59,605 bases of DNA, taken from Heterotrichella gracilis (lineage: Eukaryota > Sar > Xanthophyceae > Tribonematales > Xanthonemataceae). This document shows, piece by piece, positions 10,642 to 23,779 of the stretch (positions are counted from its first letter, which is position 1; each line of letters starts with the position of its first letter). The DNA lies in NCBI GenBank assembly GCA_032358255.1, contig JAULBX010025509.1, positions 1 to 59,605 of the forward strand, given 5' to 3'. The position numbers and the translations under genes are program-made. A model generated the notes under the pieces. The model was not told where the DNA came from, made no database searches, and worked only from the letters and a program-made list of their open reading frames with translations.

Positions 10642-12977
10642 ATGGCTGTCTCAGGAATGTCCCTGCCCGAGTTGGAGGGCCCCATTGAGGACCAGCTAGA
10701 CATCGTCATCCCCACGATCAGGAATTTGGAGTTCCTGGAGATGGTGCGCCAAAACGTGCATGCCCATCATTAGACCAGCGATCAACCCATGCCTTGCACC
10801 CAAATCAACCGCGTGACCAGCCCATCAGACAGCGCTGCGTGAACCCGGACTCCTGCCTAGTGATTGATTGGCCTGTGAAAAGCGTGGCTGGTTCACAGCG
10901 TGCTGTCTGCTTGTCACTGCATTGTGCCCACATGTGCGTGCATCGTGGCCAGTTGGCCTGATTCCACGATGTGATGCGGTGCGATCTGTTGTGTCACGGT
11001 CTCCTTAGCTCAGAAACTAGAACTAATCCCCAAGCTGACGAGGAAACCCTCCTCTGGCGCGGGTGTTCACTGTCGATGGTTGCTGTGGAGCTGGGTGCTT
11101 GATCAACTTCCCCGCGTGATTGCGTGATTGCCGAATCAGTCCAAGGGTGGGGCAACGTAACTGGCTAGCTTGTCGAACCAAGGCCTCTTGATGACCTTTT
11201 CTTGAAATAAGGGCTGTCAAACCTTTCTGGGTTGTGGTTGTTCACCTGGTGTTTCGGGCTGCTGCAGCTAAATGTGGTGTGGGCTTTCAGTGCCAAGGAC
11301 TCCTCACCTTTGTGCAAACCATGCCCTCTCTTTCTGTGCTGACTGTTGCTGTGTGCTTGCAGTGGAGGCCTTTCTTCGAGAAGTTCCACATGATCATCAT
11401 CCAAGATGGAGACCCATCCAGGAAGGTGGAGGTGCCACCAGGCTTCGATTATGAGATCTACAACCGCAACGACATCAACAGGATCCTGGGTGACAAGGCC
11501 TGGTGCATCTCGTACAAGGACAGTGCCTGCAGGTGCTTCGGGTACATGATTTCCAAGAAGAAGTACATCTACACCATTGGTGAGGGCGCCCAACCTTGCG
11601 TGTGCCTGCCACTTGGGTGATTCACTTGACAACTGACACGGTGCTGTTGCACAGCTGAGTCCTCTTTTGCACCACTTGACACCCTGCCCTGACATACTGA
11701 TGTTGCACAGCTGGGCCCTCTTCTCCACTTCCTTGACACAGTGCCCCTGTGGCCGCAGATGACGACTGCTTCGTGGCCAGGGACCCCACCGGCAAGGACA
11801 TCGACGCGCTGCAGCAGCACATCAAGAACCTGCTGACGCCCTCGACGCCTTACTTCTTCAACACGCTGTACGACCCCTTCGCAGAGGGCACAGACTTTGT
11901 GCGCGGCTACCCCTTCAGCCTGCGCGAGGGCGTGCCAACAGCGGTGTCCCACGGCCTGTGGCTGAACATTCCTGACTACGACGCACCCACCCAGATGGTC
12001 AAGCCATGGGAGCGCAACACCAAATACGTGGACGCAGTGATGACCATTCCAAAGGCAAGCAAGTGCACTCTTTAGGGTTTAGGGTTTAGGACATAGAAGC
12101 GCACGTCTTTGTGCACCACCCTTACAACAAAACGCTATGCTATTTGGCCTCCAGCTGGGCGGGCTTTGGCATGCCCTGTCCTTTCGCTTGCCCCTGTACA
12201 CATCGCCTTTGACCTAACAAGTGCTTGCATTTCCTTCAGGGCACACTGTTCCCCATGTGCGGGATGAACCTGGGCTTCAACAGGGACCTGATTGGCCCTG
12301 CCATGTACTTTGGCCTGATGGGCGAGGGGCAGCCAATCGGCCGCTACGATGACATGTGGGCCGGGTGGTGCACCAAGGTGATCACCGACCACTTGGGTCT
12401 GGGTGTCAAGACCGGCCTGCCCTACATCTACCACAGCAAGGCCAGTAACCCCTTCACCAACCTGCGCAAGGAGTTCAAGGGTACGCGGGCGGCGCCATCT
12501 ATGGTTGGGTTGTTCTTGTGCACATGCCAGGTGTAGCACATTGCAGTGTGGGTTGCTGGACTCCAGGACCTTTGCTAACCCCAATGTGTTTGACATACAT
12601 CCATGCGTTCCAGCAATACAGCCACTTGTTGATTTTGGGCGCTACTTACACCAGTGGTTGGCCATGCATGACCCACGTCCAGCTGGGTTGCGTCCCGCTG
12701 GCCCACGCGAAGGTTCAAGGCCCTGACGGTTCCCCTCGCGTGCGCAGGCATCTTCTGGCAGGAGGAGATCATCCCCTTCTTCCAGGGCGTGACCTTCTCC
12801 AAGGGCGCGGTGAGCGTGCAGGCCTGCTATCTGGAGCTTGCAGATAAGGTCCGCAAGGAGCTGGGCCACATTGACCCATACTTTGACAAGCTGGCCGACG
12901 GAATGGTGGCCTGGATCGAGTGCTGGAACCAGCTCAACCCAGAGCATGCGGCCGGCGTGCCCCTGCAGGCGGCGTAA
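10642..12977 (+). CDS. RGP: UDP-arabinopyranose mutase / reversibly glycosylated polypeptide
   Basis: Five exons: 10642-10743, 11363-11579, 11759-12054, 12240-12480 and 12748-12977. Phases match; 1086 nt gives 361 residues, the usual family length. Residues 18-34 read [17 protein letters not shown], the family start. The DDD motif (IDDDCF, residues ~107-109), split across the exon 2/3 junction, binds Mn and UDP in this family. The Arg of DFVRGYPFS (~155) corresponds in position to the reversibly glycosylated Arg of rice UAM. Further signatures are [20 protein letters not shown] and YDDMWAGWC. The enzyme interconverts UDP-arabinopyranose and UDP-arabinofuranose on the cytosolic face of the Golgi, feeding cell-wall and glycoprotein arabinosylation. 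Intron 3 starts with GC (12055-12056). Intron 2 has a small internal tandem repeat (GTTGCACAGCTG twice). Confidence 0.97.
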
Positions 12978-14033
12978 AGCGTGGCGGCATTTTGAGGGCT
13001 GGGGTGCCCCACTGCGTCAGTAGCCAGCGCCCGCGATGAAAGCTTTTATTGAACCAACTGCTCAGCATGAAGGGTGGCTGGTGGCTGAAGTGGGGATAGC
13101 GAGCGGGCGGCTGCAGGCAGCAAAATGTGGGCATGCGGGGTTTGCATGTCATGTGATGTGCCAGGAGAAAATCAATGGCAGGCACTAGCAGTGCCCATAA
13201 TCGCATGAATTGTTTGTTAAAGTGGCACATAAGAGAGGTTTGTAGGTCAAATTTTTGATGCAGTGAGTTGTGCTTCTGTGGGTGGCCATATAGTTGTTCA
13301 CCGAGGTTCCCCCTTCTGCGGTGAGAGTTATGTCTAATTTGACAGTGACTTTGCACTTGACTGAGGTTCAAAATTTATCATGACAGTCTTGCAAATAGCA
13401 GGCGGTTTGGGGTCTTCTCGGGAAGGAGGCACTGCCACTGTGAGCATTTGCTGATGCTACAAACCACATATTCTTTATCTTCAATAGTAGTGCCTGACAC
13501 AGCTCACTGCTTTTCTTTTCCCCAGTCCTGCTGTACTAGTTACAAGCTGACCTTGCCAAATAGGGTGTATAAGTCTTGTAAATTTATACTCCATCGACCC
13601 GGGAAAATGGCCAGCGTTGCACACTATTGACGGCTGATGGCTGGCTAGATGGCTGAGATTCAATGAATCATTTATGAAGCCGTGTCCGGCTAACACCGCT
13701 CATAAGTTACCAAACTGCAGGTGGGCGGTTGCATGGGTGGTGGTGGGTGTGGGGCAAAAACAGCCCCAGGGGGGCAACGTGTAGATAAAAAAGACGAGAG
13801 GAACCGGTTTTCTGCCCAGCTGGAAAAGCTTTTAAAACAAGAGGAATGCTTGTGGCACAAGGGCTTTCTCACTCCTACCACTCAGTAAACATCTGCAGTT
13901 GATTCCTTCTAGTCGCTAGTTGGGTTCCGGTTTGCGTTCAGCTGCTTGGTTGACAATACCAATAGCCACTGTGTACCCATTGGCTGAGCAAAGGAAAGAG
14001 GTTCAGCCACTTGGACTGTGTACAGCTTCAGCC
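12978..14033. other. intergenic, 3' flank of RGP and upstream of RPT6
   Basis: No exon recognised. The first several hundred bases probably include the RGP 3' UTR. Nothing distinctive as a promoter could be picked out before the RPT6 ATG at 14034. Confidence 0.45.
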
Positions 14034-17096
<3,063 letters not shown>

Positions 17097-17204
17097 GCGC
17101 TGCCAGGGGCTGGGGCAGGGGCTGGGGCAGGGCTGTGGGAGGAGACATGGCAGGGCATTGCGGGAACCCTTGTGTCCCCCCCACCACCACACCTTAGCAC
17201 AGCC

Positions 17205-17240
17205 ACCAGAGCATGAGCCTGCGCAAGGTGTGGGGGTGTA
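17205..17240 (+). repeat. RPT6 last-exon echo in 3' flank
   Basis: Plus-strand codons SMSLRKVW at 17210-17233 copy the NMSLRKLW codons at the end of the RPT6 gene, about 140 bp past the real ones, with a nearby in-frame divergence. Confidence 0.75.
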
Positions 17241-18482
17241 GGTGCGCTGGTGGAGAATCAGCATTGGTCGGCAATGGCAGCCAGTGTGCATGTGGGGTTG
17301 GGCCAGGGAGGCCTGCGGAGCCAGGGCAGCCAGCGGGCGCGCCACCACGTGGTAAACCTGGTGCTGACAGCCGTGCCCCCCATCTGCGCCTGCATGCACC
17401 AGGGGACAGTTGGCACTTGAAGCCAAGTGGGCTGGAAAGCCTATGGTAGGAGCTTGGGTTGCCGCCGCTGGTTGATTTGTGTGAATTGCCTTGTTTGGTG
17501 CAGCGTACAGTTTTGTTTGGCCAGGGCTGGCTTGTACCATAGTTGAACAACTTCAAGTCCATACTGCAGCTGCGGCAGCAGTGGTGGAGCGGCGGTGTGG
17601 GTGCTTTGGGCTAGGGCATCGTACAACAAAAGTTCGCTGAATTTTTGGACGGATGTAGCTTGTCATTGAACTGAACTTCTCAGTGGCTGCAACAGTGGTC
17701 GCCATGTCCACACTGAATCATTGAAGAGCACGATTGCATGGTACATGGTCCTGTACAACTTGCATTGCTGTGCGATGCCGCATACAGCATGCATGCTGCC
17801 AGCAGTAGTACTACTGTAACGGTCTTTCATCATAGTGCCGCCAGTCACGGGGACCACCGATGATACATCCAGTCAGTGCCGTTCAACCACGTCATTACAT
17901 AGAAGAATAAAAGAAAGAACTAAGAAAGCAAGGGGACGCACAAAGGCGTAGTTTAGGGGCCACTGGCTTGCACCAGGGCACCGACCAGCCAGAACGGCTG
18001 GTCAAGCGATTATAGCATATTATATCTTGCCAAGTATGTATCCAGTATACACTGTGTAATTTCAGCACCCGAGGCTATAGCCTATAGCCTATCCTAAGGA
18101 AAAGAAACTCCTGAATCATCATGATTATATGATGCATCCCTGTCAGAAGATACCTCGAGAATGAGCACAACACCACTATGATTTGGAAAAAGAGCCTCGA
18201 AAGGTCACTGCAACGCATGCAAAATCGAGCGTGACAAAGGAATACTTGCAGCGGCCTTGAAAGCGCAGCCTGGAGCTGCTGCATGTCACCGCCATTAGAA
18301 AAAATGAAACACCCATCCGATCTGATTGCAGGCAGCCCACAAATAATGTACTGCCCCGCTCGAACCCTCAAAAGGAATAGGAAAACAATACGATTTGCCC
18401 CTTTGGGGGGCGAGACATATCATTCAGGGATGATGTGGCGCTGCCCAAGAAGCACGCCTCCAAGGCGGGCACTGGTTAGGGT
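17241..18482. other. intergenic between convergent genes
   Basis: Lies between the RPT6 3' end (plus) and the stop of the minus-strand PA14 gene. No exon recognised. A TTTAGGG-like patch is at 18477-18497, at the boundary. Confidence 0.45.
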
Positions 18483-21400
18483 TTAGGATTTAGGGTATTG
18501 GTGCCCACTAAAGAGGGTGGTTTCAGGGGGGATAAGGCATGGCGAGAGGAAGCTCTGGGAGGCGCCTACCGCAGCAGACCATCGCAGCGATGTGCAGGCA
18601 GCACCCGCCGCCACCCCCCCGTCATCCCCACCCCACCCTCCACCACCGCCATCCGGCACCAGCACAACCCCATCCCCCCACACCACCTCCCTCGCCTGGC
18701 GCCGCGGCCCCCGCACGCTGGCCACCCCCACCTCCCTACCGCTGGTTCCGCTCCCAACCACCTTCTCAGATCCCCCTGATTGGGAGGTCAAGGGTTCCAC
18801 CCTGTGCGCCACCACAGTACCCTCCCGCACGCCCCCACCCTCCACTGCACCCCCTTCCTTGTAGGGCACCAGGCGGTTGAAGGTGAAGCTTCTACCTAGC
18901 AGCCCATCAGCCACCATGTAATCCTCTTCCCCCCCCTCTATGGTCGACGTGCCGTTGACCCGGAGCAAGGGGCGGGGCGCTCTGTCGCGCCACGTCTGCC
19001 CCATCACGCCATGCATGTCGATGATGGAACTGGAAAGGGGGGGAAAGGGTAGGTGTTTCAGCGGAGAGGGGAGGGCACCAAAACTTTTGGCGAATGGGAA
19101 AGCGGGTTTTACTGGTAGGTAGGGCAAAAAAGATGATTGCAATCAAGGAAACAATCAGGGTAGGGTTTATGCTAGGGTCATGAGGGTTTATGCCAGGGTT
19201 TGATGCGGTGGTCGTCAGGTGCACGCCGCACTCGAAAGAAATCTTCAGGGATGGAGTTTTCTGCTAGGGTTCTGCTCAGAGGGACAGACTGCTGGTCACG
19301 AGGGTTTCTGCTAGAGGTGGCTTAGGGTTCACAAGGGCACGCGTGTAATTATATGATAAATGATTTATCAGAAATCATAGCAAAAATAGCAATAATAAGA
19401 ATAAATGATAATGCTAAGTAATAAGTAAATTACAGGTTCACCAGGGCACGCACTTCGTTGTGAGGGACACGCCATAGTCCAGGAAGTCCTCCCCTGCCCC
19501 GCTGAACACCTTGAGGCGCATGTGCGGCAGCTTCACGTCCAGCGTGGCGCCCCCCCGCACCCCCGGGCGGACCATCATGACTCGAATGACCTCCCCGCCC
19601 CGCCGTAGCGCATAGGGGTGGTTGGGGACCAGGCGTGAGGTCATGTCAACCCCGTTGATAGTCACTGCACAAGGGTGGCGGTGGCGGTGGGTGGGCGGGG
19701 GGGGATTGAATTCGGGGTAGAGGGGGGCACATGTGGTGGTGGCGTAGGCAAGGCAGGGGATTTGGCTGGGTGGTGTTGGCGCCTTTGGTGGTGACTGGCG
19801 GGGTGGGGTGGGGTATATTGAGGAGTGCAAGGTGGTGAGGTGCGGTCCACAACATTTATGCTGGCCGCAAGGTGAAGCATGGGTCGGCAGGGGGGGCAAA
19901 GCTCCTGTGTACGCCAATGGGGGAGTACTTTAACCCCCACTGCCCGCACGCCACCCTTCCCACTCCTCCCCCCACACCGCCCACCCACCCGCCAGGTCTC
20001 CCCCTCCATCCACCGCCACCTCCACACGGGCATTTCTGTCCCCTCCTCACCCACCCCCCCACCTGCCAGGTCCCTCACCCCCTTCCATGCCACCTCCCTA
20101 CTCCATCCATATCCCCGCAACCCCCCACCCATCCCCTCCCCTCACCTGCCAGATCCCCGCTCCCCCTGGCCGCCACCTCCATCCTGAGGCGTGCTGGCTC
20201 GTAGCGCAGCCCCAGCGCTGTCATGTAGTTATTCACAACAGCACCGTTGCCAAGGTTGGACAGGAGCACGTTCACCTGCAGGTTTAGGGTTCAGGGTTAG
20301 CGAGGAGCACAATTTACCAGCGGGTGGGAGGTCGCGCTGGCAGAAACTAAAGTGCAATAACCTTGCTCCTCATCTTGGCGCCTTGACGATAGGCTTAGTG
20401 CACAGCTAAGGGTTTCAGGCGTAGGATTGGTATACAGTGTGAGCGGACCACGCCATTTGTGTGACGTGCCAGGGAACTCAAACCTGACTACCATTGTAGG
20501 GTTTGGCAGGCAGGGTTTTAGGGTTTGGGCCTACCTGGTACCTCCTCTCAGTGAGCAGGTTGAACACCTTGCCTGTCACCCCAGGGAACTCAAACCATAC
20601 CCCGTCAAAGCCGCGGATGTGGGGATCCCCATGCAAAGAACCTGCATGAGAGGGGTGAGAAGGGGCCGGTGTCGGAAAAGGGGGGTGAGGGAGGATGCAG
20701 GCGGGTTGGAGGGCGGGTTGGAGGGTTTTGCGTGGGGTTGTGTGGATGTGGCAGGGGTGGGTGGGTGGCGGAAAGATTGCGGTGGCAAGAGGTGGAGCGT
20801 GTGTGGCAAAAGGGGCTGAAACGGGCTGACGTGAGTGCATGGGCGGTGGGGGCACAATCCTTCACCACTTTTCAATCTTTGTAGGGTTTAGGGTTTAGGG
20901 CTGCAACCCTAAAACCCTCCACCCACGTACCCTTGGATTCCGGGCTCAGGACTGTGTGGCGAATGAGGTCCTTTGCCATGCCGGGCTGCTCCCAGTAGAG
21001 CTGGATGAGCGAGTACCCGGCATTCAACCCGTTGTCAAAGAACTGGACCTGCAATGAGGGGTGGTATTTGTGTCAATATAATGACAATTTGCAAATCTGG
21101 AAGCAAATTTGGGGGGGCTGGTTGACCCGTTGTCAAAGAATTGGACCTGCGGTGCACCAACCAGGGGGGATGAGTCAGCGCCAAGGGAGGAGGGGGTGGG
21201 AAAGGGGGCAGACTAATGGCGCAAGCGGATTACAGTGCAGGGTTTCACCAGGTGGGCATCATATTGGACTTTCTCTTGTAACAGTCACCCTCAACGCATG
21301 TCCCCAGCGCCACCTCCCCTAGGGGGCATAAAATAGTCCTATACTTGCTAGTCCCCCTTCCCCCGTCCTCTTTCCTCCCCTTCTCACCATGATTGCATGT

Positions 21401-22214
21401 ATCCCCTGTTTGAGGTCCAGCCGGACACTGCCTGTGCTGGGAGATGGGCTGCCCCTGTTGGAGAGTACGGCGCTGCCTGTCGAGATGGAGGAAGGAAGTT
21501 TTAGGGTTTAGGGTTTTAAGGATTAGGGTATAGCACATGAATGGATTACTTGCCAACCTTTCTGCGCTAGGGTTTTGGATAGGGTTGTGCGGTTTGGGTA
21601 GGGCTTTCCCCCCACCTTGCAGGTTGAGGACCACTGCATTTTCCTGGAACAGCGCGCCTGCAAAGTTTGCCTCCAAGGAGAACCCTAAACCCTAAACCCC
21701 AAACCCTACGCAGCCGTAAAGGGGTTGCTGATGAAACCCGAAAAGCTGGCTACAAGCCTTTCTGTGCTAGGGTTTTGACTCAACTTGTGCGCTTAGGTTA
21801 GGGTTTGCAGGTAGGGTTTTCTCCCACCTGGCAGGTTAAGGACCACTGCATTGTCCAAAAAGAGCGCGCCCGCAAAATCTGCCTCCAAATAAAAGTTGTA
21901 GGAGCCTGTGACGGGGATGCTGATGAACCCCGAGAAGCTTGCCGCAAACCTCTTGCCCTGCACCAGCTCGGGCACCCACTGGTAGTCGTCAAACCCTTCC
22001 GTAGGGTATTTCTGGGTCTTGCTGCGGTACTTGAAGTCCAGGCTGACCAGGGGTATGGTTGAGAAGAGCTGCTGCTCCAACGGGGTGGTGCAGGGCTTGT
22101 TTTTGCAGGTGCCAGGCGGGATGGCAGCCACTTTCAGGTTGGTATCTGTGTACTCGATGTTGGGCGGGGCATAGGTGCTGGCTGCTAGCAGCCACCATTT
22201 GGCCATCAGGCCAC
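18483..22214 (-). CDS. PA14 + GDPH/root-cap-like extracellular protein (5' partial)
   Basis: Seven exons with matching phases: 22214-21828, 21476-21388, 21048-20931, 20641-20535, 20275-20146, 19664-19442 and 19029-18483. They encode about 533 residues. Exons 1-3 form a PA14 domain: GLMAKWW, FAASFSGFISIPVTGSYNFY, GALFLDNAVVLNL, GSVRLDLKQGIHAI and AGYSLIQLYWEQPG. PA14 is a beta-barrel carbohydrate-binding module. Exon 4 begins a GDPHIRGFDGVWFEF stretch resembling the VWD-like, root-cap/LEA-related family of algae and plants. Exon 7 carries MHGVMGQTWRDRAPRP, the matching C-terminal motif. The tail is Gly-rich and variable. An extracellular or wall-associated binding role is inferred. The first exon with a signal peptide is not seen; the 22214 exon enters in phase 1, so more coding probably lies upstream. 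ATG 22206 is the only alternative start. Confidence 0.85.
20455..20500 (-). repeat. exon-4 interior echo (PA14 gene)
   Basis: Minus-strand codons VRFEFPGTS copy the VWFEFPGVT part of exon 4 and lie just downstream of its donor, separated from it by a TTTAGGG-rich patch (20510-20528). Confidence 0.7.
21125..21150 (-). repeat. exon-3 echo with acceptor (PA14 gene)
   Basis: GCAG plus the first 18-20 nt of exon 3 (VQFFDNG) repeated 98 bp upstream (start 21146 versus 21048). Confidence 0.9.
21602..21790 (-). repeat. exon-1 3'-half echo split by telomere-like tract (PA14 gene)
   Basis: Downstream of the PA14 exon the intron repeats its 3' half. 21715-21775 copies the FSGFIS...GS segment and 21613-21677 copies the LEADFAGALF...VVLNL segment with its GTGGG donor. 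Between them, at 21681-21709, is a CCCTAAA tract not present in the true exon. The whole unit lies about 215 bp from the original. Confidence 0.85.
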
Positions 22215-23779
22215 CTATAGGAGAGGGTGGGAGTGTTCAGTCAGCCGCAGTATTGTGTGTGGAGGGTGAAGGTCACTACAGGCAGAGGATGCAAGGCAGG
22301 GGTGGTAGGTGGTGATGGGAACATGCACAGGTATTGGTGTCAGTCAAAGCTGTTGGTTGGCCTACTTACTGGTGAGCTGTGCCGTGGTGAGGTGGGCCAG
22401 AAGCAATAGGTGGGCTGATAGGAGGACAGCCCACTTTGGGTATCTGCCCCAGTGGGCGCCGTGCTGCACCATACTATTACGTACTTGGTGGCAAAGGCTG
22501 CGGGGCACAACCCTTTGACTGACTAGACCTAAGGCACGCTGCGTATGGTCAGACGCATGGAATATTTGCTGCCCTATTCAACCGCATTGAGGTGTTGGAT
22601 ACCCAAGTGCCCCTGGCTTGAAAGGGGGGCGTAGGATCTGAAATGGTACGACTGCTAGCTGTCACTGGCATGAACCAGGCTGGCCGTGCGCGCGTCTGGG
22701 AAAGACAGCCAGAATTAATCCAGCCGTTCGCTCAAAGAGCAAGGAGGAGGTTGCAAAGTCTGTACAGGTGGGCACAAAAGGGTCAGGACACTTGCATGTG
22801 TGGGGGCAATACAAAACGACCTGGAGTGGAACAAAACACCAACGGGCCATTGGCAGCCCCACACGAAAACTGCCGTCAACTTACCACTCCGGTGGGTGTA
22901 GCCGTGACCCCAAAACGAAGACAAGTAGGCTGGTTGAAACGATGCGACCTGGAAAGCAGTTGCTGATAAATCCTGGCACAGAAAGGGACCGTCGGTTGGT
23001 TTCGCCGCTGCATGCCCGATGTGACGATGACCACTCTGGTCGAAGTTCGATCACCACGTTCCCTGCTACGAATGAGCCTTAGGTGCGAAGCAAATTGCAG
23101 AACCATATGGCAAAGTGGGTGGGCCAGCCCTGATTAAGCTGACATAAGGTAGCGCTGTAAAACACACACACCTTTATCCTTGCGCTGGCAAAATGGTGAC
23201 GGATTGTTCCAGATTACTCATCATAAAAGCTCTCTAAGTGAAGCACACCCCATTAAGACGTCGATTAACAGCCGTAACAAGCGTATGCTACGAGAAGATG
23301 CCCGCTGCAGCACCAGCTATATAGCACACAGCCTAGTTAACTGTTCAGCTAATCAGGTCCAGCTCAACAGGTACAGGCCCACGTGGCAGAGGCTGCGGGG
23401 TACCAGTGCATGCAAACGCTGGTACTTGTTGTCGGTCGACAGTGTTCCTTCACACACATTTGTGCTGAACAACAGAGGCTCGTGAGTTACGAGTTGTAAT
23501 CTGCCGCAGTTCACCAAGCATTTGGTTATTCAAGTGAAAGGTGGTGAGCTGCGCCGCATGTGAAAGAGGGTGCAACCACCGGTTCAGAGTGCACCCAAGT
23601 ATAATAGGATAGGAGTGCACCCTTTTATGGGCAATTCAGTTGAGGTGCAGGCCGTTTCCAGGTTACTTTTGCCCATTATCACAAGTCTTCTATACTACAC
23701 GCAAGGCATAGCCGGATACCTGATCTCTGGACAACCTTTGCACGTACTCAGATGCTGGCCTAGCCCCCCACCGAATAGT
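22215..23779. other. intergenic between divergent genes
   Basis: Should contain the missing 5' exon of the PA14 gene and the promoter of the SICKLE-like gene. I could not recognise a signal-peptide exon on the minus strand. No other gene supported. Confidence 0.4.

Noticed and set aside
18540..18880. Plus-strand Pro-rich open frames opposite the PA14 gene
   Set aside because: They are antisense shadows of the Gly-rich C-terminal tail of the minus-strand gene, whose frame is fixed by matching phases.
19860..20200. Pro/His-rich plus-strand open frames
   Set aside because: Pyrimidine-rich repeats within an intron of the minus-strand gene; no similarity and conflicting with the exon at 20275-20146.
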